This document shows positions 1 through 12,273 of a stretch of 64,000 nt of DNA, piece after piece. This stretch comes from Glossina fuscipes. Its lineage: Eukaryota > Arthropoda > Insecta > Diptera > Glossinidae. Location of the stretch: positions 40,005,613-40,069,612 of the forward strand of contig NW_023998415.1 in assembly GCF_014805625.2 (NCBI RefSeq). Direction: 5' to 3'. The notes under the pieces were generated by a model. That model saw nothing but the letters and a program-made list of their open reading frames with translations. It ran no database searches and was not told where the DNA came from. Numbering within the stretch: position 1 is the first letter of the stretch; each line of letters begins with the position of its first letter. A program made the position numbers and the translations under genes.

Positions 1-560
1 GACCTTGTTCCAAGTTAAGCTTGCCTGTCCGTCTGCCCGCCTCTTTTGTATCTCTTGACTTATTCTTGTGTTCAACCTATAGGTCGCAATTTTCGACGTA
101 TTTTGATGAAATTTGATGCACTGACGTATTTTGGCCCAAGAGCGAAAGTTATACACAATAGTTCTGATCGGACCACTTTTTCGAACGCCCACCATATAAC
201 ACTTTATTTTGATGAGTCGTCATACGAGAAAATATTGTAAATTTCAAAATTTCGAAACTGACGTGAATGGGCTGGGCCGGCTTGAGAATTGGGGCAGCCA
301 CTTGCATGCAATCGTTCCTATGCATACTGAATCTTTACATGGTAAAACGGTATATTTTTCAATATTTTCGATGGCAGTTCGGTTATAATAATAATTTGGC
401 GTAAAAATCAACCTTACCGAATTTGAACCATGTTGCTCTATTTTTTGGATCCCAACATGTATAAGGATTCCTTTGCAAAATATGCCAAAATTATTTAATT
501 ATTAGTGTTTGATAATGAAAATCGGCCCACGGAGAAGTTGAATCACGTAGGTCCATGTTA
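1..560 (-). repeat. GTCY/hairpin dispersed repeat, long copy A (cut by window edge)
   Basis: Read on the minus strand, this stretch ends (window positions 40 to 1) in the GTCY run GGCAGACGGACAGGCAAGC. Upstream of that it carries a body that can be aligned by eye with the plus-strand copy at 8236-8960. Shared blocks include GGGATCCaAAAAAATAG and, read on the plus strand here, TTGTGTTCAAcCTATAGGT followed by a stretch with TTTTGGCCCAA and CGGAcC/TAGGTTCAC-like words. The same frame is partly open in both copies (46-240 here, 8527-8760 on the other strand there), but the peptide is not recognised and is probably a by-product of repeat similarity. The tail is missing because the window begins inside it. 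The left end near 560 is an estimate. Confidence 0.7.
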
Positions 561-2130
561 TAGAGAACACAATACATAGGGGCTTACTCATAAAAGTCAG
601 CCCTCCTATGGCGACAAAATCTAATTTGTGTTTCGTGATGGCAAAAGCAAGTGTAGGATGCATGCAAAAATCTCAAAATCAAGTAAGTTTGCCAACTTTG
701 GATTACGTTAGTTGACGTTAGTTTTGAGAGTACATTTTAATATAAGCGCTTCGATGACATTTAAGAATTTTCGTGAACTTAGTATATACTTATTGGCGTA
801 TTATTAATGAAAAGAATTAAAGTGATGTTGAGTGTATAGCATCGAATGGTCGGCCATGCTGTAGTATAGCACTCTGACTTGTTAGACTTATCCGCCACAA
901 AGCAAATTAAAAATTGGAAAATTGACTGTCAAGCCTTCGTTCACAGCTTTCTCGCAATGAAATTTGCGAGGGATTCCCACGCAAATGTATTTGCTTAAAA
1001 AGCTGTATATATGTGCGTAAGAATTAAACGACTGCAATAGATACACTAATCTGATCTATTACAATGTCCTCATATGTGACGATCTAGCAATTAACGGACA
1101 TTTCACAACGCATGTGTGTGTGTGTGTGTGTGTGTGTCTGTAACCGCCCCGTAAACATTGATACGAAATATTTTTGTAGGATCGATCGATGAGTTATTTT
1201 CCCCGACTCATTCGATATACAAAAACATATTGTGTACTATACACAAGGGATGTGAAAGTTATTATAACCTGTAACGATATTGCTCAACTAAGTCATAAAA
1301 TACACATGTTCGTGCAGAGCGTACGATTCTGAGCGGATATGGTCTTGTCCATGTGATTCTCGTAAAATTTGCCATAAAATAGTGAAAATCGCTATACGTA
1401 TTTTAAATTTGATAATAATTGAGCGAGTTTTAGTATCGATGTAAGCAGTACGATGAGTATGACTGTAACTTGCAATCCATAGCCGGCATCAATCTAGGTC
1501 CCGATATGCAAATATAATTTTCATTTATCGCCGAAACAAAAGAGATAAAAAACAGGCGGGATTCCGACGTTAAGCAGCATATAGCACACACCGACAAAAC
1601 ATATTTACGTTAGCTTTTAATAATGAGTCGATATAAATTTGAACGTCCGACGCTCAGTTAGCCTGCAACCTGATACTGCAACCGCACACACACACTTCCA
1701 AGTGTTTAAGCCAAAAGGTGGTCAGTAGGCCACAATTTAAGTCCAATTGATCAAGCTAGGAATGATATATTTTGTCTCTCAAGATGCACACACACAATCC
1801 GATGCATTACCAAAGATTCATATTACGGTGTTTCACTCAATTACACTAAGTTAGACGTGAGGCGAATTTTTTATTGACACTTATGAAGGAATCAAAGCGT
1901 TGTGGATATGAAGGAAGCGGTGTTTAGGCAATCAGGATTCTGAGTTCATCAATGGCTTTTTTAAAAATATTTATACAACTTCAAGTAAACACAAATTACA
2001 TAAGTGTAAACGATAGACGGATTGAAATAAATACATATTTTAAACCAATAGAGGCTAGATAGTGGGTATCAAACGGTTGGGTATGAATATCGAATAAAAT
2101 TTCTCTCTTGTTAGTGCAATGAATTGAAAT
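561..2130. other. AT-rich non-genic stretch
   Basis: No open frame of note. It contains a (TG)n array at 1113-1137 and a short GATCGATCGATGAG word near 1181. Nothing else is recognised. Confidence 0.6.
1113..1137. repeat. (TG)n microsatellite
   Basis: Uninterrupted TG dinucleotides, about 12 units. Confidence 0.95.
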
Positions 2131-2582
2131 TTATTCTTGGAAAGGGTTGCAAGATTTTTTTTTTTTTTTTGAAAATTGCTTAAAACTCAAAACTTTTATC
2201 AACTTATCACGGTTTTCAAGGCTGTATAGCCATTTAGATTGTGTTCTCCTGTACTTGAAGCTTAAAGTCAAGACCGTTTGATTGGCCTGCGAATTTGCGA
2301 AAATAATTTTTCCAGCGTGCTGCTCCTTTGTGTAAGCTTCAGCCGCCTGTATATACATAAATAATATATTAAAAATTGATAGCTATATGTGCTACTGTAT
2401 AATTACGATCATGCAATGTGTACAGCGGTATAAAAAATTGCTCGTGGCCATTTAACACGTACAATGTGACTTAATTGATTTTTAATGAAAACATAGAGTT
2501 CTCTTGCTCTCATACCGCTGCCGAATAATGATGATGAAATTTTCTTCTTTCCCATATATATACATATATAAATTATATATAT

Positions 2583-2645
<63 letters not shown>

Positions 2646-4610
2646 TTTTTTGTTCTTGTTGTTTGCCTTTCTTTGCAAAAAGCAGATCTATATATGAAAA
2701 TGAAATATTTCGTTAATTATGGCTTTCAGTTTTTGATATATGAATATTGCCAACAATTTAGTGTAATATCTACAAGTTGTTAAAATAGATAAGATCTTTA
2801 GATCAGATTAAAAAAAAAAAAGAAAAATATTGTAAATGTCGCTTAAGAACAGGGCAGTGTTAATTGATTTCAATATTTATGTTTAATATAGTGTTATATT
2901 GAAAAGTAGTTCGTAGCGTTAGTTAAAAGCTGAAAGAAATAATGGATGATATCACTGCTTTGTCTTCTTCCTAGGCTATGCATAAGAAAATGATCCTTTT
3001 GCAAATTGCATTTTAATGGAACCCATCTCAACGAGAAGAAGTCTTTAAATTTATTTTATTAATGAATACTTGAAAAAATTATTATACATGAATATAACAA
3101 GTATTCAGTGGCAATTTTCAAAATAGATAAGATCTTAGTGTTAAAAAAAAAAACCGGAGTTTTCAAATAAACTATTATTAATTTATTTTAACGTCTAAAA
3201 GAAATGTGTAGACTTCATTCTGTAATGCAAGTTTTATGTAACTTGTTTCTCTTTTAGTATGACCGCGTAACAAGGTAGCGATCAGAAAGAACTAAAGTAC
3301 GAAAAAACAGACAGAGAGCTGATGGCTGCAATCTAGTTGATACGTGTCCAATCGACATGTAAAATAAAAGGCCTCATTTTCTTTGCCACTCAATTGTGAA
3401 ATGGAATTGAATTAATGGATGACTCGGAGCAACTTAGAAGAGTGCAATCGTTTCCAAAGCAGAAACATTTTGCCGCCAAAAAAATTTTTACACCCAAATT
3501 CCTTTCGTTTAATCATTAACTATGATAGTAAGTAAAAAAAAAAGTTATATTCGGCTAATGTGAGTTATAAGTACCCATTATCGTAACTGAAAAGAATCTT
3601 CTCGTGCTGTAAATACACAATATAAGTGTTTACAGTGAGAGCGGACGATTTCAATGTTTCGGGCATTTGCGCAAGTTCGGTCGAAATCAAGAAACAAACA
3701 AAGTTACTTATTCCATGAAATAATTTAGTTAGTTATGTAAGTGAAAGTATATGCGAGAATTGGAAGAGAGGTCTGCAGAAATTAGCATCAGCGTTGTTGT
3801 AAGCGAGCTAGATATATAGTATTTAGGGGGTTCATCACGTTCGTCTGACACATCCCAGACAGTTATCGAAAGGAATATACCTGTCCGTAGTGTCCCGGCG
3901 AAGAACAAGATGGACAGACAAAGCTTACCTAACCAACCTGTTAGGCGTCAATTGTTTTTATTTTTGCATTATTTACCCTATGTTTACATTTGAGCAAAGA
4001 CTATGTATTTATAGATCCAAGTTAATCAAATCACTTAATATAAACACACCACTACAAGCATTTGTAATTTTAACATATTTACTGTGGTAGGTATATATGA
4101 GAACAAGAGAGAAATCCTCGAAAATTTCGAGATCTGCGCTACTTTCAATTGATTCTGAAAATTCCGCAAAACCTGTTGTAGTTGATTAGAGTGTAATTTA
4201 GAACTATTATAGCCATGGTAGAGTGCCGTCAATGTACGTAATCCAATCAATTTGCGAGAAATGCAATTTTCTCGTCCAAAATTGAATTGTCAATCTCGAC
4301 GAACGGAAGACTTCTCCTAGTTTTAAACTTTCCCACATAAGCCGCATATATGCAAAGTCTTCGCATTTGCTATGTGAAAGTTTTACATGTTCTTGCGGCA
4401 AAACTCTATCTTGTGGACTTGTTCACAAACTGTATCTGCAGGGTTTACGAACCACAAATCCCGTTTCACGCCTTTATATCGTCCATCTCTGTTATCGCAG
4501 TTTTGTTCATTTTTTCTTTTTCAATCGATTTTAGCTTCGCCCATCTAAAGTTATCTCACTTCGAATTTCAGAATCATTCTCAGTCTAGATCCTTTATACC
4601 TTTATTTTAA
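2131..4610. other. AT-rich non-genic stretch
   Basis: Contains T and A runs (about 2154-2170, 2810-2822, 3143-3153) and the long AT array listed separately. Short open frames at 3890-4090 and 4035-4401 give no recognisable protein. Confidence 0.55.
2589..2641. repeat. (AT)n microsatellite
   Basis: About 26 uninterrupted AT units, preceded by imperfect TATA repeats from 2554. It accounts for the Tyr/Ile-repeat open frame on the minus strand. Confidence 0.95.
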
Positions 4611-4835
4611 GACACCTTCAGTCCGCTTACTTCCTTTACTCTTTCTATATTTTTCGCCAATTTCCTTCTTCTTCGTCGTTTTCATCTTCTCGCTAATGTT
4701 TCCCTTCCTTGGTCACTTGCCTGTTACCTTTTCCTATTTTCCCCTTTCCTTTATCCCTTTTTTCATTTCCTATTCCCCGTTTTTTTTCCCCTTCTTCTCT
4801 CTTAATCCCTTCTCTTTGCTTACCTTTTGCGGCGC
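4611..4835. repeat. Polypyrimidine-rich tract
   Basis: About 225 bases dominated by C and T (TTCC, TTTC and CTTC words), ending near GCGGCGCCC. Purines are rare and scattered. It explains the Phe/Pro/Ser-rich open frame 4696-4926. Similar, shorter pyrimidine-biased tracts occur near 20290-20420, 25417-25620, 34175-34260 and 41480-41690. Confidence 0.75.
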
Positions 4836-5684
4836 CCTTTTATTTATTGAGCTCACACGGCAACATTGCTTAGTCCCAACAGGCAAAATTCGCCAGTTCT
4901 TATTAAAGCAGTTCACTCTCTTTTGATAATAAAAATTTATATATATAGCACTGTCTTCTTGATCTGATGTGTGATCTTCGTCAATATTATTGAATTTAAT
5001 TTAAACACTTTTTCTACTATAATTGCTTTTGTTGGATATTTTTTTTATTTTTTATTTTTAGATCTTTAGAGACTATTAATTAAACAATGTCAAGTTTAGA
5101 TAACTACATTATGTTTCTATTTGAGAAATATATGTAAATGAATATAAAATAAAAAAATAAAAAAATGAAAAAATGAAAAAAAAATATATGTATATATAAG
5201 AAAAAAAGCTTTCAAGTTTTCAGAATCGCCTTGATCGATAAGAGGAGAGTTTGTTCAGTTACTGTGAGCGCCAAGTTTTTGATTTTTTTATACTTTTTTT
5301 ACAATCTTTTTCCCATTCAACTTGCTTTGCATAAAATATTTTAATAGGTTTAATTAATAAAGTAAAATGAAAAAATGTTCATAGGGAATACACATGCATA
5401 TATATGCAAAATATGTAGATTTTTTTTCTTAATAAAGATTGTTAATTAGTTTTTTAAATGAAATATGATGAAATGTCAAGATAAGTTGGCTAATAACAAC
5501 TGTAGTAGGTTTGCTGTCTATTAAAATTCAAATGGTGAGCATAAAACCAATTTTACATGTGCTTGGATAGGCATTAAAGTTTTATTTAATCAAAGTCTAT
5601 AAAAAAAAAAAAATTATTGAGCCTTTTTTTTAAGAAGATGGTTAAAAAAAAAAAAAAAAAAATGTAATCCTATTATATATAATT
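4836..5684. other. AT-rich non-genic stretch
   Basis: Dominated by A/T runs, including an AAAAAT/AAAATG-like cluster at 5148-5190 and A runs at 5600-5613 and 5644-5661. No gene seen. Confidence 0.6.
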
Positions 5685-6205
5685 AAGCAAGGCCGAGTGG
5701 TAAATACCTTACAAAACTAAATAATAAAATATTAATAATTAGGCTTCACTTTCATATAAAGGCACATTTTTAACGCAGTGCATATAGAGAGTCCAAGCGA
5801 GCCTAAAACATTAACTAACAGGATGCAAATGTAGACAAAATTTGTTTTCTTGTCAAGCATCTGACTATATTCTTCACATGTTCCATATAATGACATTATA
5901 CGGGGATGATCGTAGAGATGGTTCTGTCCAATCTATTTTCAATAATGCATGTAATGTCTGTCAGTGTGTCCGTGTGGCTGTGCACCTTAAAATATTTCGA
6001 AAATTCTGACGTGTGGATTGAATTTAATATGCGAAAGCAGACAGACAGATAATTGGACGGGCAAGCTTAGATATATTCGGAAAAGGATTTTAAATCTTCT
6101 TGTACAAAAAAACGTGGATCTATCATCTTAAGTCTTCGTGAATGTTACATGCATCAGCACAAAGTTAATATTCCTTGTGCTATTAAGTGGGTATAGGGTA
6201 TGAAA
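5685..6205 (+). repeat. GTCY/hairpin dispersed repeat, copy B
   Basis: Begins with a header GCAAGGCCGAGTGGTAAATA, like the header of the copy at 8236 (GGGCAAGGCCGACCATTAAA). The tail starts at the GTCY run AGCAGACAGACAGATAATTG near 6039. It then runs through GTGGATCTATCATCTTAAG and ATGTTACATGCATCAGCAC to a terminal GTGGGTATAGGGTATG near 6200. The tail matches copies G (34.3 kb) and J (56.1 kb) best, so these three look like one subfamily. Confidence 0.7.
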
Positions 6206-8094
6206 ATAAAAAAAAAAAAGGAGAAGAAATAATAACTTTTCTCCCCCCTAAGTTCTGGTTTCACTAATTTCTACTTGAGTTTAAGTTTTAGTTAAATTCA
6301 CTCTTGTTTTTCTCTTTACCGAACATGTTTTCTTCTGTCATTCTTAGAGATTCGGTTACACTTATAAAACAACATTACAATACTTATACCTATAGCTATG
6401 CAAAGATTTATGTGTATGTGCTTAAGAACTCATTGCATATACATGCCTGTATTTTTTGCATGTGGGCATACAACGTATGAATATTTTGCATACTTCAGCA
6501 AACGCGCCATATTTTGAAGTGGTTTTACTAACACATCAAGTACCCTTCAAACATCACAAGTACAGATGCTTGAAAAGCATTTTACTTCTAAGTGCGTTTT
6601 TATACTTATTTTATTCTTCTTCTTCTTATTTTTCTTCTTCTTCGCAACCCTACATCCATTGTTTAGGATGAGCGAGATTTACCAAGAAATTTGTGTGTAA
6701 TTTTCTTTTCTGAAGATTTCTTAAATCTACAAATAATAGCGCGACTATATACTAACTTTGTCATCACGTTTGCATCGGAAACTCTAAAATCTATTTATTT
6801 CATCGTAAGCAATATTTGCTACATGCTGATTATGCTTCCTTCTTCGTGCTACGTCATAGCTAAAGCTATTCAAATTATTGAAATCTTTTATAATAAAGCG
6901 AATTTTACTACCTTCCCTTAGTCAAAGGCAAAGCGGTCTAAGCCTTTTTACAAGCTTTGCCAAAAAGAGACCACATTTTGCACAAGCTTTCAAAATGCAT
7001 GGTACAAATTATAAAAAGGAAAAATATTTTAAATTTATGCTAAATGTTAAGTAAGTAAAAGTTTGCATATATCCGATATTGATAAACTACTTAGCGGTGA
7101 AATAACGCAATTGTAGTTAATAAACTATGCCATATATTTGCCTGTAAGGCAAGGTAAGCATCTAAGATTCTACCAAAGCTGATTACATAATAGTGTGTGT
7201 GTTCCTTGTTATTTCTTTTATGGTATATGAAAAACTTTATGGGTACAGAAATTCTAGCTTTTGAAAATTTTTGTGCACAAATAAAAAAAATTAAAGCTGA
7301 AATGTTAATCATGAAAAGTTTACAAAGGAAAAAAAAACAAATAAATAAATAACTGAAGCTACTTAAATAGCGAACGAATATCTTATCAAACGAAAATTTA
7401 AACACTTCCTGCTCCGTACATAGCATGCAGCATGCAGCGTTGAAGCAACTTCCTTTCCCTATAATTTTGACCAACAACTCTTCTATCTTTTAGCAGAAAA
7501 AGTCTGCTTCTCTTACATATCCGAAAGCTTTATTACCAAATTGCTAACTGGTTTCGATGCTTTATTTGTATCTTGGACGTAATTCAAATATACAATGGAC
7601 CTTAACGTGTGTAGCAATATGATGCGCAACAGGGCAGACAGTTTGCTGGAAAGGTCCATTTAAAGATAAAAATAATAACATCATAATAGAAAATGTAATA
7701 TGAAATGCCTGCCATTCTATTAGTGAAAATTAGTGGGAATAAGGAAAAAATTAAAGAAATTCGTTTGTTATAAGTGAAAAATTACCGTTAGCGTGATTAT
7801 CAAAAAAGGCAAAAATTTTATAGAGAACGGATGAAGCCTGACTTATTTGCATAGGAATTGCTAAATTTTCCAATAGGCATGGCTTTCGAGAAAGGGAGAA
7901 ACCAGGATAGCACTATTTATGTGTGTTAGGCGTGAAGGCAGAATTGCAGACCGAGTTCAATGCGACGAAGCTTCATCGCGCTTTTGCCAAAAAGGTGAGT
8001 CAAGAGTCTCGTAACATTTTCAAATTCTTTTGCAAGCTAAAAAGCGATCCTTTTTTTTTTTGCGAATGAGAGAACGCTTCCTACAGATATTACG
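6206..8094. other. AT-rich non-genic stretch
   Basis: A (TTC)n-like patch lies at 6618-6646. The 128-residue minus-strand frame at 7091-7477 is Phe/Ile-rich and shows no family motif, so it is not called as a gene. Confidence 0.55.
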
Positions 8095-8218
8095 CATTTG
8101 CACAGACAGGACGGACTCGGTTAGGTGTATTCTGAATTTGAAAATAGCCAAGAATTTGTATACTTTATGGGGTGTTCGCACCTTGCTTCTGTGCGTTAGT
8201 AAATTTTGCAAAAACAAA
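8095..8218 (+). repeat. GTCY/hairpin dispersed repeat, tail fragment C
   Basis: Has the GTCY-type run GACAGGACGGACTCGG, then AATTTGTATACTTTATGGGG and CTTCTGTGCGTTAG. This is the same order of words as the tails of copies D, F and I. It lies directly upstream of copy D in the same orientation. Confidence 0.65.
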
Positions 8219-8235
8219 AGCACGTAAGAACATTA

Positions 8236-8960
8236 GAGTCGGGCAAGGCCGACCATTAAATAACCTACTCCATACTCTCTAAAACAATCCTTATTTTTAT
8301 ACGTAGTTGATATTAAGAGTCAGTTTTCATCACCGCATATTAAAACTTAGTCTTTTCTGCTTTACAAAGGATCAGTTTTCGTGGAAATCCATATTAGAGC
8401 GGGATCCAAAAAAATAGGCCGAGCTGATTCCAAGTTGGCACAGTTCATTTTCTTATCTTAAATTACTATTGTTTAATGCTTTACGATGAAAATTGTACCT
8501 TTTTGTCGTATGAACTTCAGTTTCTATTATATAGGGCGGTGTTTAAAAATTTCCACAGCCGGTCCAAATGTCCCAGAATGCCCATACAGGATTACAAACT
8601 CACTTTTGCTGAGAAATTTTGACAATTGAAATTTCTTTCTGTATAACGACTTTTCAGAATATGGCGTTGTATGAGGACTGGTAGAAAACGTGAACCTATC
8701 CGAACCATTATCAATAGTCATCGTCTTTGGGCCAAAACACATCACTGCGACAAATGTCATCGAAATATCTCAAAAATTGCCACCTATAGCTTGAACACAA
8801 GTTCACATGAACATATATCAGACGTTTAGACGGACAGACACGCTTAAACCAATTCGGATCGGTATAATAAAAGTTGAATCTTTTTTAAGCCCTTCTGTGT
8901 GTTACATACGGCTGCAATAACCTACTGCCCACTGTATCATAGGTGCTGTAGAGTATAATT
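8236..8960 (+). repeat. GTCY/hairpin dispersed repeat, longest copy D
   Basis: Header GTCGGGCAAGGCCGACCATT, body sharing several blocks with the inverted copy at 1-560 (including GCGGGATCCAAAAAAATAG and the stretch 8527-8800), GTCY run TTTAGACGGACAGACACGC at 8825-8843, then tail words CTTCTGTGTGTTACATAC. It is about 725 bases, the fullest copy in the window. No coding capacity is evident, which fits a non-autonomous element. The assignment to a known family is open; see findings. Confidence 0.75.
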
Positions 8961-9224
8961 GGATTATGACACACTATAATATTGTGTAGATGTGGCAGAT
9001 TTTTTCCATTTTTGTAGAGAATATATGTTAAAATGTTTTTAGGTTTATCTGCTATAGTTTATTTTTTATTACTTTTAAATAACAGAAGTGTTTCCAGTTT
9101 ACGTTGCACGCGTTGTGGACACGTCCTGTCCCTGATTTGTGTGCAAGAACTTGTCATGTTTTTGGCGAAATTGAAGGCGAAAGCTTTATTTTTATGACCA
9201 AGAGGATGCTTATCGCAAACATTA

Positions 9225-9350
9225 CAAAATCAAACAGACGGACATGTTTAAATTGGTCGAGAATTTGATGGTGATGCAGCATACATGGGGCATCTACAGC
9301 CTACTTCGGGATGTTGCAAGCGTTCTGACAAAACGAATACACGCCCGCAA
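9225..9350 (+). repeat. GTCY/hairpin dispersed repeat, tail fragment E
   Basis: AACAGACGGACATGTTTAAA is followed by TCGGGATGTTGCAAGCGTTC, matching the order GTCY run, then (C)GGG(A/T)GTT(A/G)CAAAC seen in other copies. Diverged. The body upstream is not recognisable. Confidence 0.55.
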
Positions 9351-9539
9351 TGAGTATATAAAAGTTGCAACAATTGTTGTTAATTTGCAAACAACATTTT
9401 TATATATAAAGTTCGCTATATTTTACAAAGGAGATGACGCTTTCGCATGTTTCGCGAAAAAGAGAAAATGTTCCAAAGAAAATGTTTCACCAAAGTAACG
9501 AGAACGTAAATGGTTTGCTCACTTTCGTTCGGAAAAACT

Positions 9540-10000
9540 TAGTATTAAAGCGATAAAGATCGTGGCTCAAGATGAAAGCTATACAAATAATAGGAAAGTC
9601 TAGATTGGCGCCAAGTGAGGTCATGTTTAGTATTTGAAAAAATTGCAGTCACGCATCATGAACTGCTCTAACCCTGTTAGGCGATTCACATCATTTTTTA
9701 TTGTCAACAACTATTACGATTAAAGCGCGCAATCGAGATAAACTGTAAAGAGTTGACAAATAAAAAAGGGCGTCGTCGAAAATGGAAAGAGTGTAACTTG
9801 TAAATTTTTATGCATCCAATGTCCAGGCCATGCCATGTCCTATTTCTTCTCTTAACGATGTAAATTTGTCGCATTTGGACGTCACCAAAAATCACTTGGT
9901 GCATTTTTTTCGCGCAAACGATCCTGACATTCGACTGTGCTGGTGGCGGAATGGTTTTATCAGAAAAATGCGAAAAGTCTATCGATCAAAATGACGGATA
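9540..10000 (+). pseudogene. Decayed mariner transposase, fossil 1
   Basis: Conceptual translation with frameshifts shows the middle and C-terminal end of a mariner transposase, the DDE enzyme that excises and inserts mariner elements at TA. The peptide KSRLAPSEVMFSI (from about 9594) corresponds to the segment before the usual WWD motif. YCQQLLRLKRAIE and CKELTNKKG (about 9699-9770) match the conserved segment that precedes the second catalytic Asp. After a deletion that removed the DNARPH motif, FMHP (about 9808) and the end SEKCEKSIDQNDG (about 9958-9999) match the usual C-terminus. There are multiple stops and frameshifts, so it cannot be active. Its C-terminal DNA resembles that of the fossil at 28395 (both have AAAAATG.G.AAAG.CTATCGATC), so they are probably the same lineage. 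No terminal repeats seen. Confidence 0.8.
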
Positions 10001-10630
10001 GTTATTTTATTAAAATTTATTTTTAAAATTTAAAACAATTATGTTTGAGTGGTGGTGAGAAGGCGTCAATATATTCTCTCTAGGTCTACAATTTTGCAAA
10101 AAGTACTTGAACTCAATTAGTACCTTTTCCCGATCTTATCGTAACAATTATTATCTTTTCAATTTTCATTTCCATAGTAAAAGAAGGACATCGGAGTGGG
10201 GGTATGATGTGATTTCGAATATAATTAAACTTACGAGTATCTCCATTACATAGTATCTTGTGGATGAAACTACTTTCTTAAGAACATATTTTCATCTGAC
10301 CTTTGGATACATTTAATTCACATAACTCAAGTCGCTACCCGGACGAAATGCCATTCAGTAAAACTTACAGATGGTAACATGTAATGCCTTTGGCTAATGG
10401 CTTTCACATTGAAACCAATTTTTATGTTTCGATTTGGTATTTACTCATCCTCTTAATGCTTGCTTCGTCGGAGTGCTTCTCGCTCGCATAAAGGCATCCT
10501 TAATTATTCATATTTATGGATTATATAACATATTCCTATCTAGGTATTTTGGCGCAAAGGAGTACTCATTATATCTTAAAAAATATTTACAAATACGTGC
10601 ACAAACAAAAGCGCGCGCATGCACGCACAA

Positions 10631-10631
<1 letters not shown>

Positions 10632-10679
<48 letters not shown>
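10632..10679. repeat. Compound (AC)n(AT)n microsatellite
   Basis: About 18 AC units running directly into about 6 AT units. Confidence 0.95.
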
Positions 10680-11163
10680 CAGGAAAGAAACAAGTCTTTA
10701 TATTAAGTCATGTAAAGCTGTTTTTATTCATAATATACCCCAAGTCAATACGATACGCAGCGAGTGAACTGAAAGATTGTGACATTATATGATAGCACTG
10801 AGCTGGAAATTTACTTTGTCAAATTGCAAATGGAGTGCATACACATACAGCAGCATAAGCGCGTACATGCATATGTATGCACGTACGCAAAGACTTGGAC
10901 AAAAAACGAAATACAAAAAAAAAAAAAAGAAAACCTTACAAAACAACACTTTCATCCAACACCTTCGGTATGAAGCATAGTAAATATAGATTTCCTAACG
11001 CCAAAATGTGAAAAAATATTGAGAAAAAAAAAAAAAAAAAACATGAATGCTGGCGTTGTGGAAAAACTTTCCCATTGGTATGGTTAAGAGCGAAATGCCT
11101 TTTAGTAGACCCTTTTTGTTCGAGAATGAAATGATAATGTATCTGTAGGTGTATGCTGTATAT

Positions 11164-11166
<3 letters not shown>

Positions 11167-11199
<33 letters not shown>
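11167..11199. repeat. (AT)n microsatellite
   Basis: About 16 uninterrupted AT units. Confidence 0.95.
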
Positions 11200-11201
<2 letters not shown>

Positions 11202-11514
11202 TCTCAATGCATATATATTCATATGAATAAAGGTGGGCTTGGTATTAGTAAGTGCATGGCTCCACGAACGTGAACAAGTGAAGTGTGCTCCAGAAAATTG
11301 AAGGCATGCACTTGAGACGTTAAAACTCACACCTTTCTAACCATCATCGGCATCATCATCATCGTCATCATCAGCACTTCCATTCAGCCATCCATCTGTG
11401 CATTCATATTCATATACATAAATATAGGTATTCATATACCACCGCTATACTGTACAAACACACGCAAATGTGTGTATTTCATCACTAGATGAAAGCTTAC
11501 TTTTGAAGATATTG

Positions 11515-11631
11515 TATATATATATATATATTCATGTGTGTGTGCACGTGTATGTATGTATGTATGTATGTGTGTGTGTATGTGTGTGTGTGTGTGTATG
11601 TGTGTATGTGTGTGTGTGTGTGTGTGTGTGC
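11515..11631. repeat. Compound AT / GT / GTAT microsatellite
   Basis: (AT)n at 11515-11531 is followed by alternating (TG)n and (TATG)n to 11631. It accounts for the Cys/Val and His/Thr repeat frames on both strands. Confidence 0.95.
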
Positions 11632-11750
11632 GCTGTATGTAAGACTTTGCAAAGCGTCACGTTCGCATAGATCGCTGGTTGCAATCTCGTTAATTAACAA
11701 GGTGCAAATTGTTAAGCGCGTCATAAGTGCTCACGTTGACAGTATAATGA

Positions 11751-12103
11751 ATGCTGTGCAATGAGCCATCTAGCCCAGCTGTCATGTGTTGTAAATGCTG
11801 CGGCTGCAACTCCTGCTATATACATTCAAAGCTATTAAAAAACAAAAAAAAAAAAAACAAAAACGAGCCACCAGCCTATCACAGTATCACAACTGCATCA
11901 CAACTACATATTTATGTATACACTTATTATTACCATCATTGCATAAGCTCGGTATCAACATCACAGAATTAGTGTATCGGCCTTCATTTGCACCACACAC
12001 TATGTACCAGCCACCACTAGCCATACCACCATCCAACATTCAACATCATCAGGAACCATCACCTGAACGAATAAGCGAACGTCGCAACGTTTGCGATAAC
12101 TAA
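11751..12103 (+). other. Unrecognised open stretch, CAT/CCA-rich
   Basis: Two overlapping plus frames run through here. The 3' half of the 102-residue frame (about 11990-12103) encodes a Pro/His/Glu/Arg-containing peptide (MYQPPLAIPPSNIQHHQEP) that is less simple than most frames in the window. It is preceded by CATCACAG, which could be a splice acceptor, but CATCA and CCACCA words recur in fly non-coding DNA and no family is recognised. Weak candidate only. Confidence 0.15.
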
Positions 12104-12238
12104 CGATGACAACCTTTTAGACTCGCGCTCACGGGAATACTTTAAATGCTTGTTAAATTTAAATTTCATACATATTTGAGGTCTCCCGAGTTCTTGTAAT
12201 TTATATTAATTAATGAAAAGCAATGAGTATGTTTATTG

Positions 12239-12240
<2 letters not shown>

Positions 12241-12272
<32 letters not shown>

Positions 12273-12273
12273 G
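12241..12273. repeat. (GT)n microsatellite
   Basis: About 14 GT units with one GC interruption. Confidence 0.95.

Larger units (their letters stand above)
10001..11330. other. Microsatellite-rich non-genic stretch
   Basis: No gene seen. Besides the listed arrays it holds A runs at 10915-10928 and 11023-11041. Confidence 0.6.
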
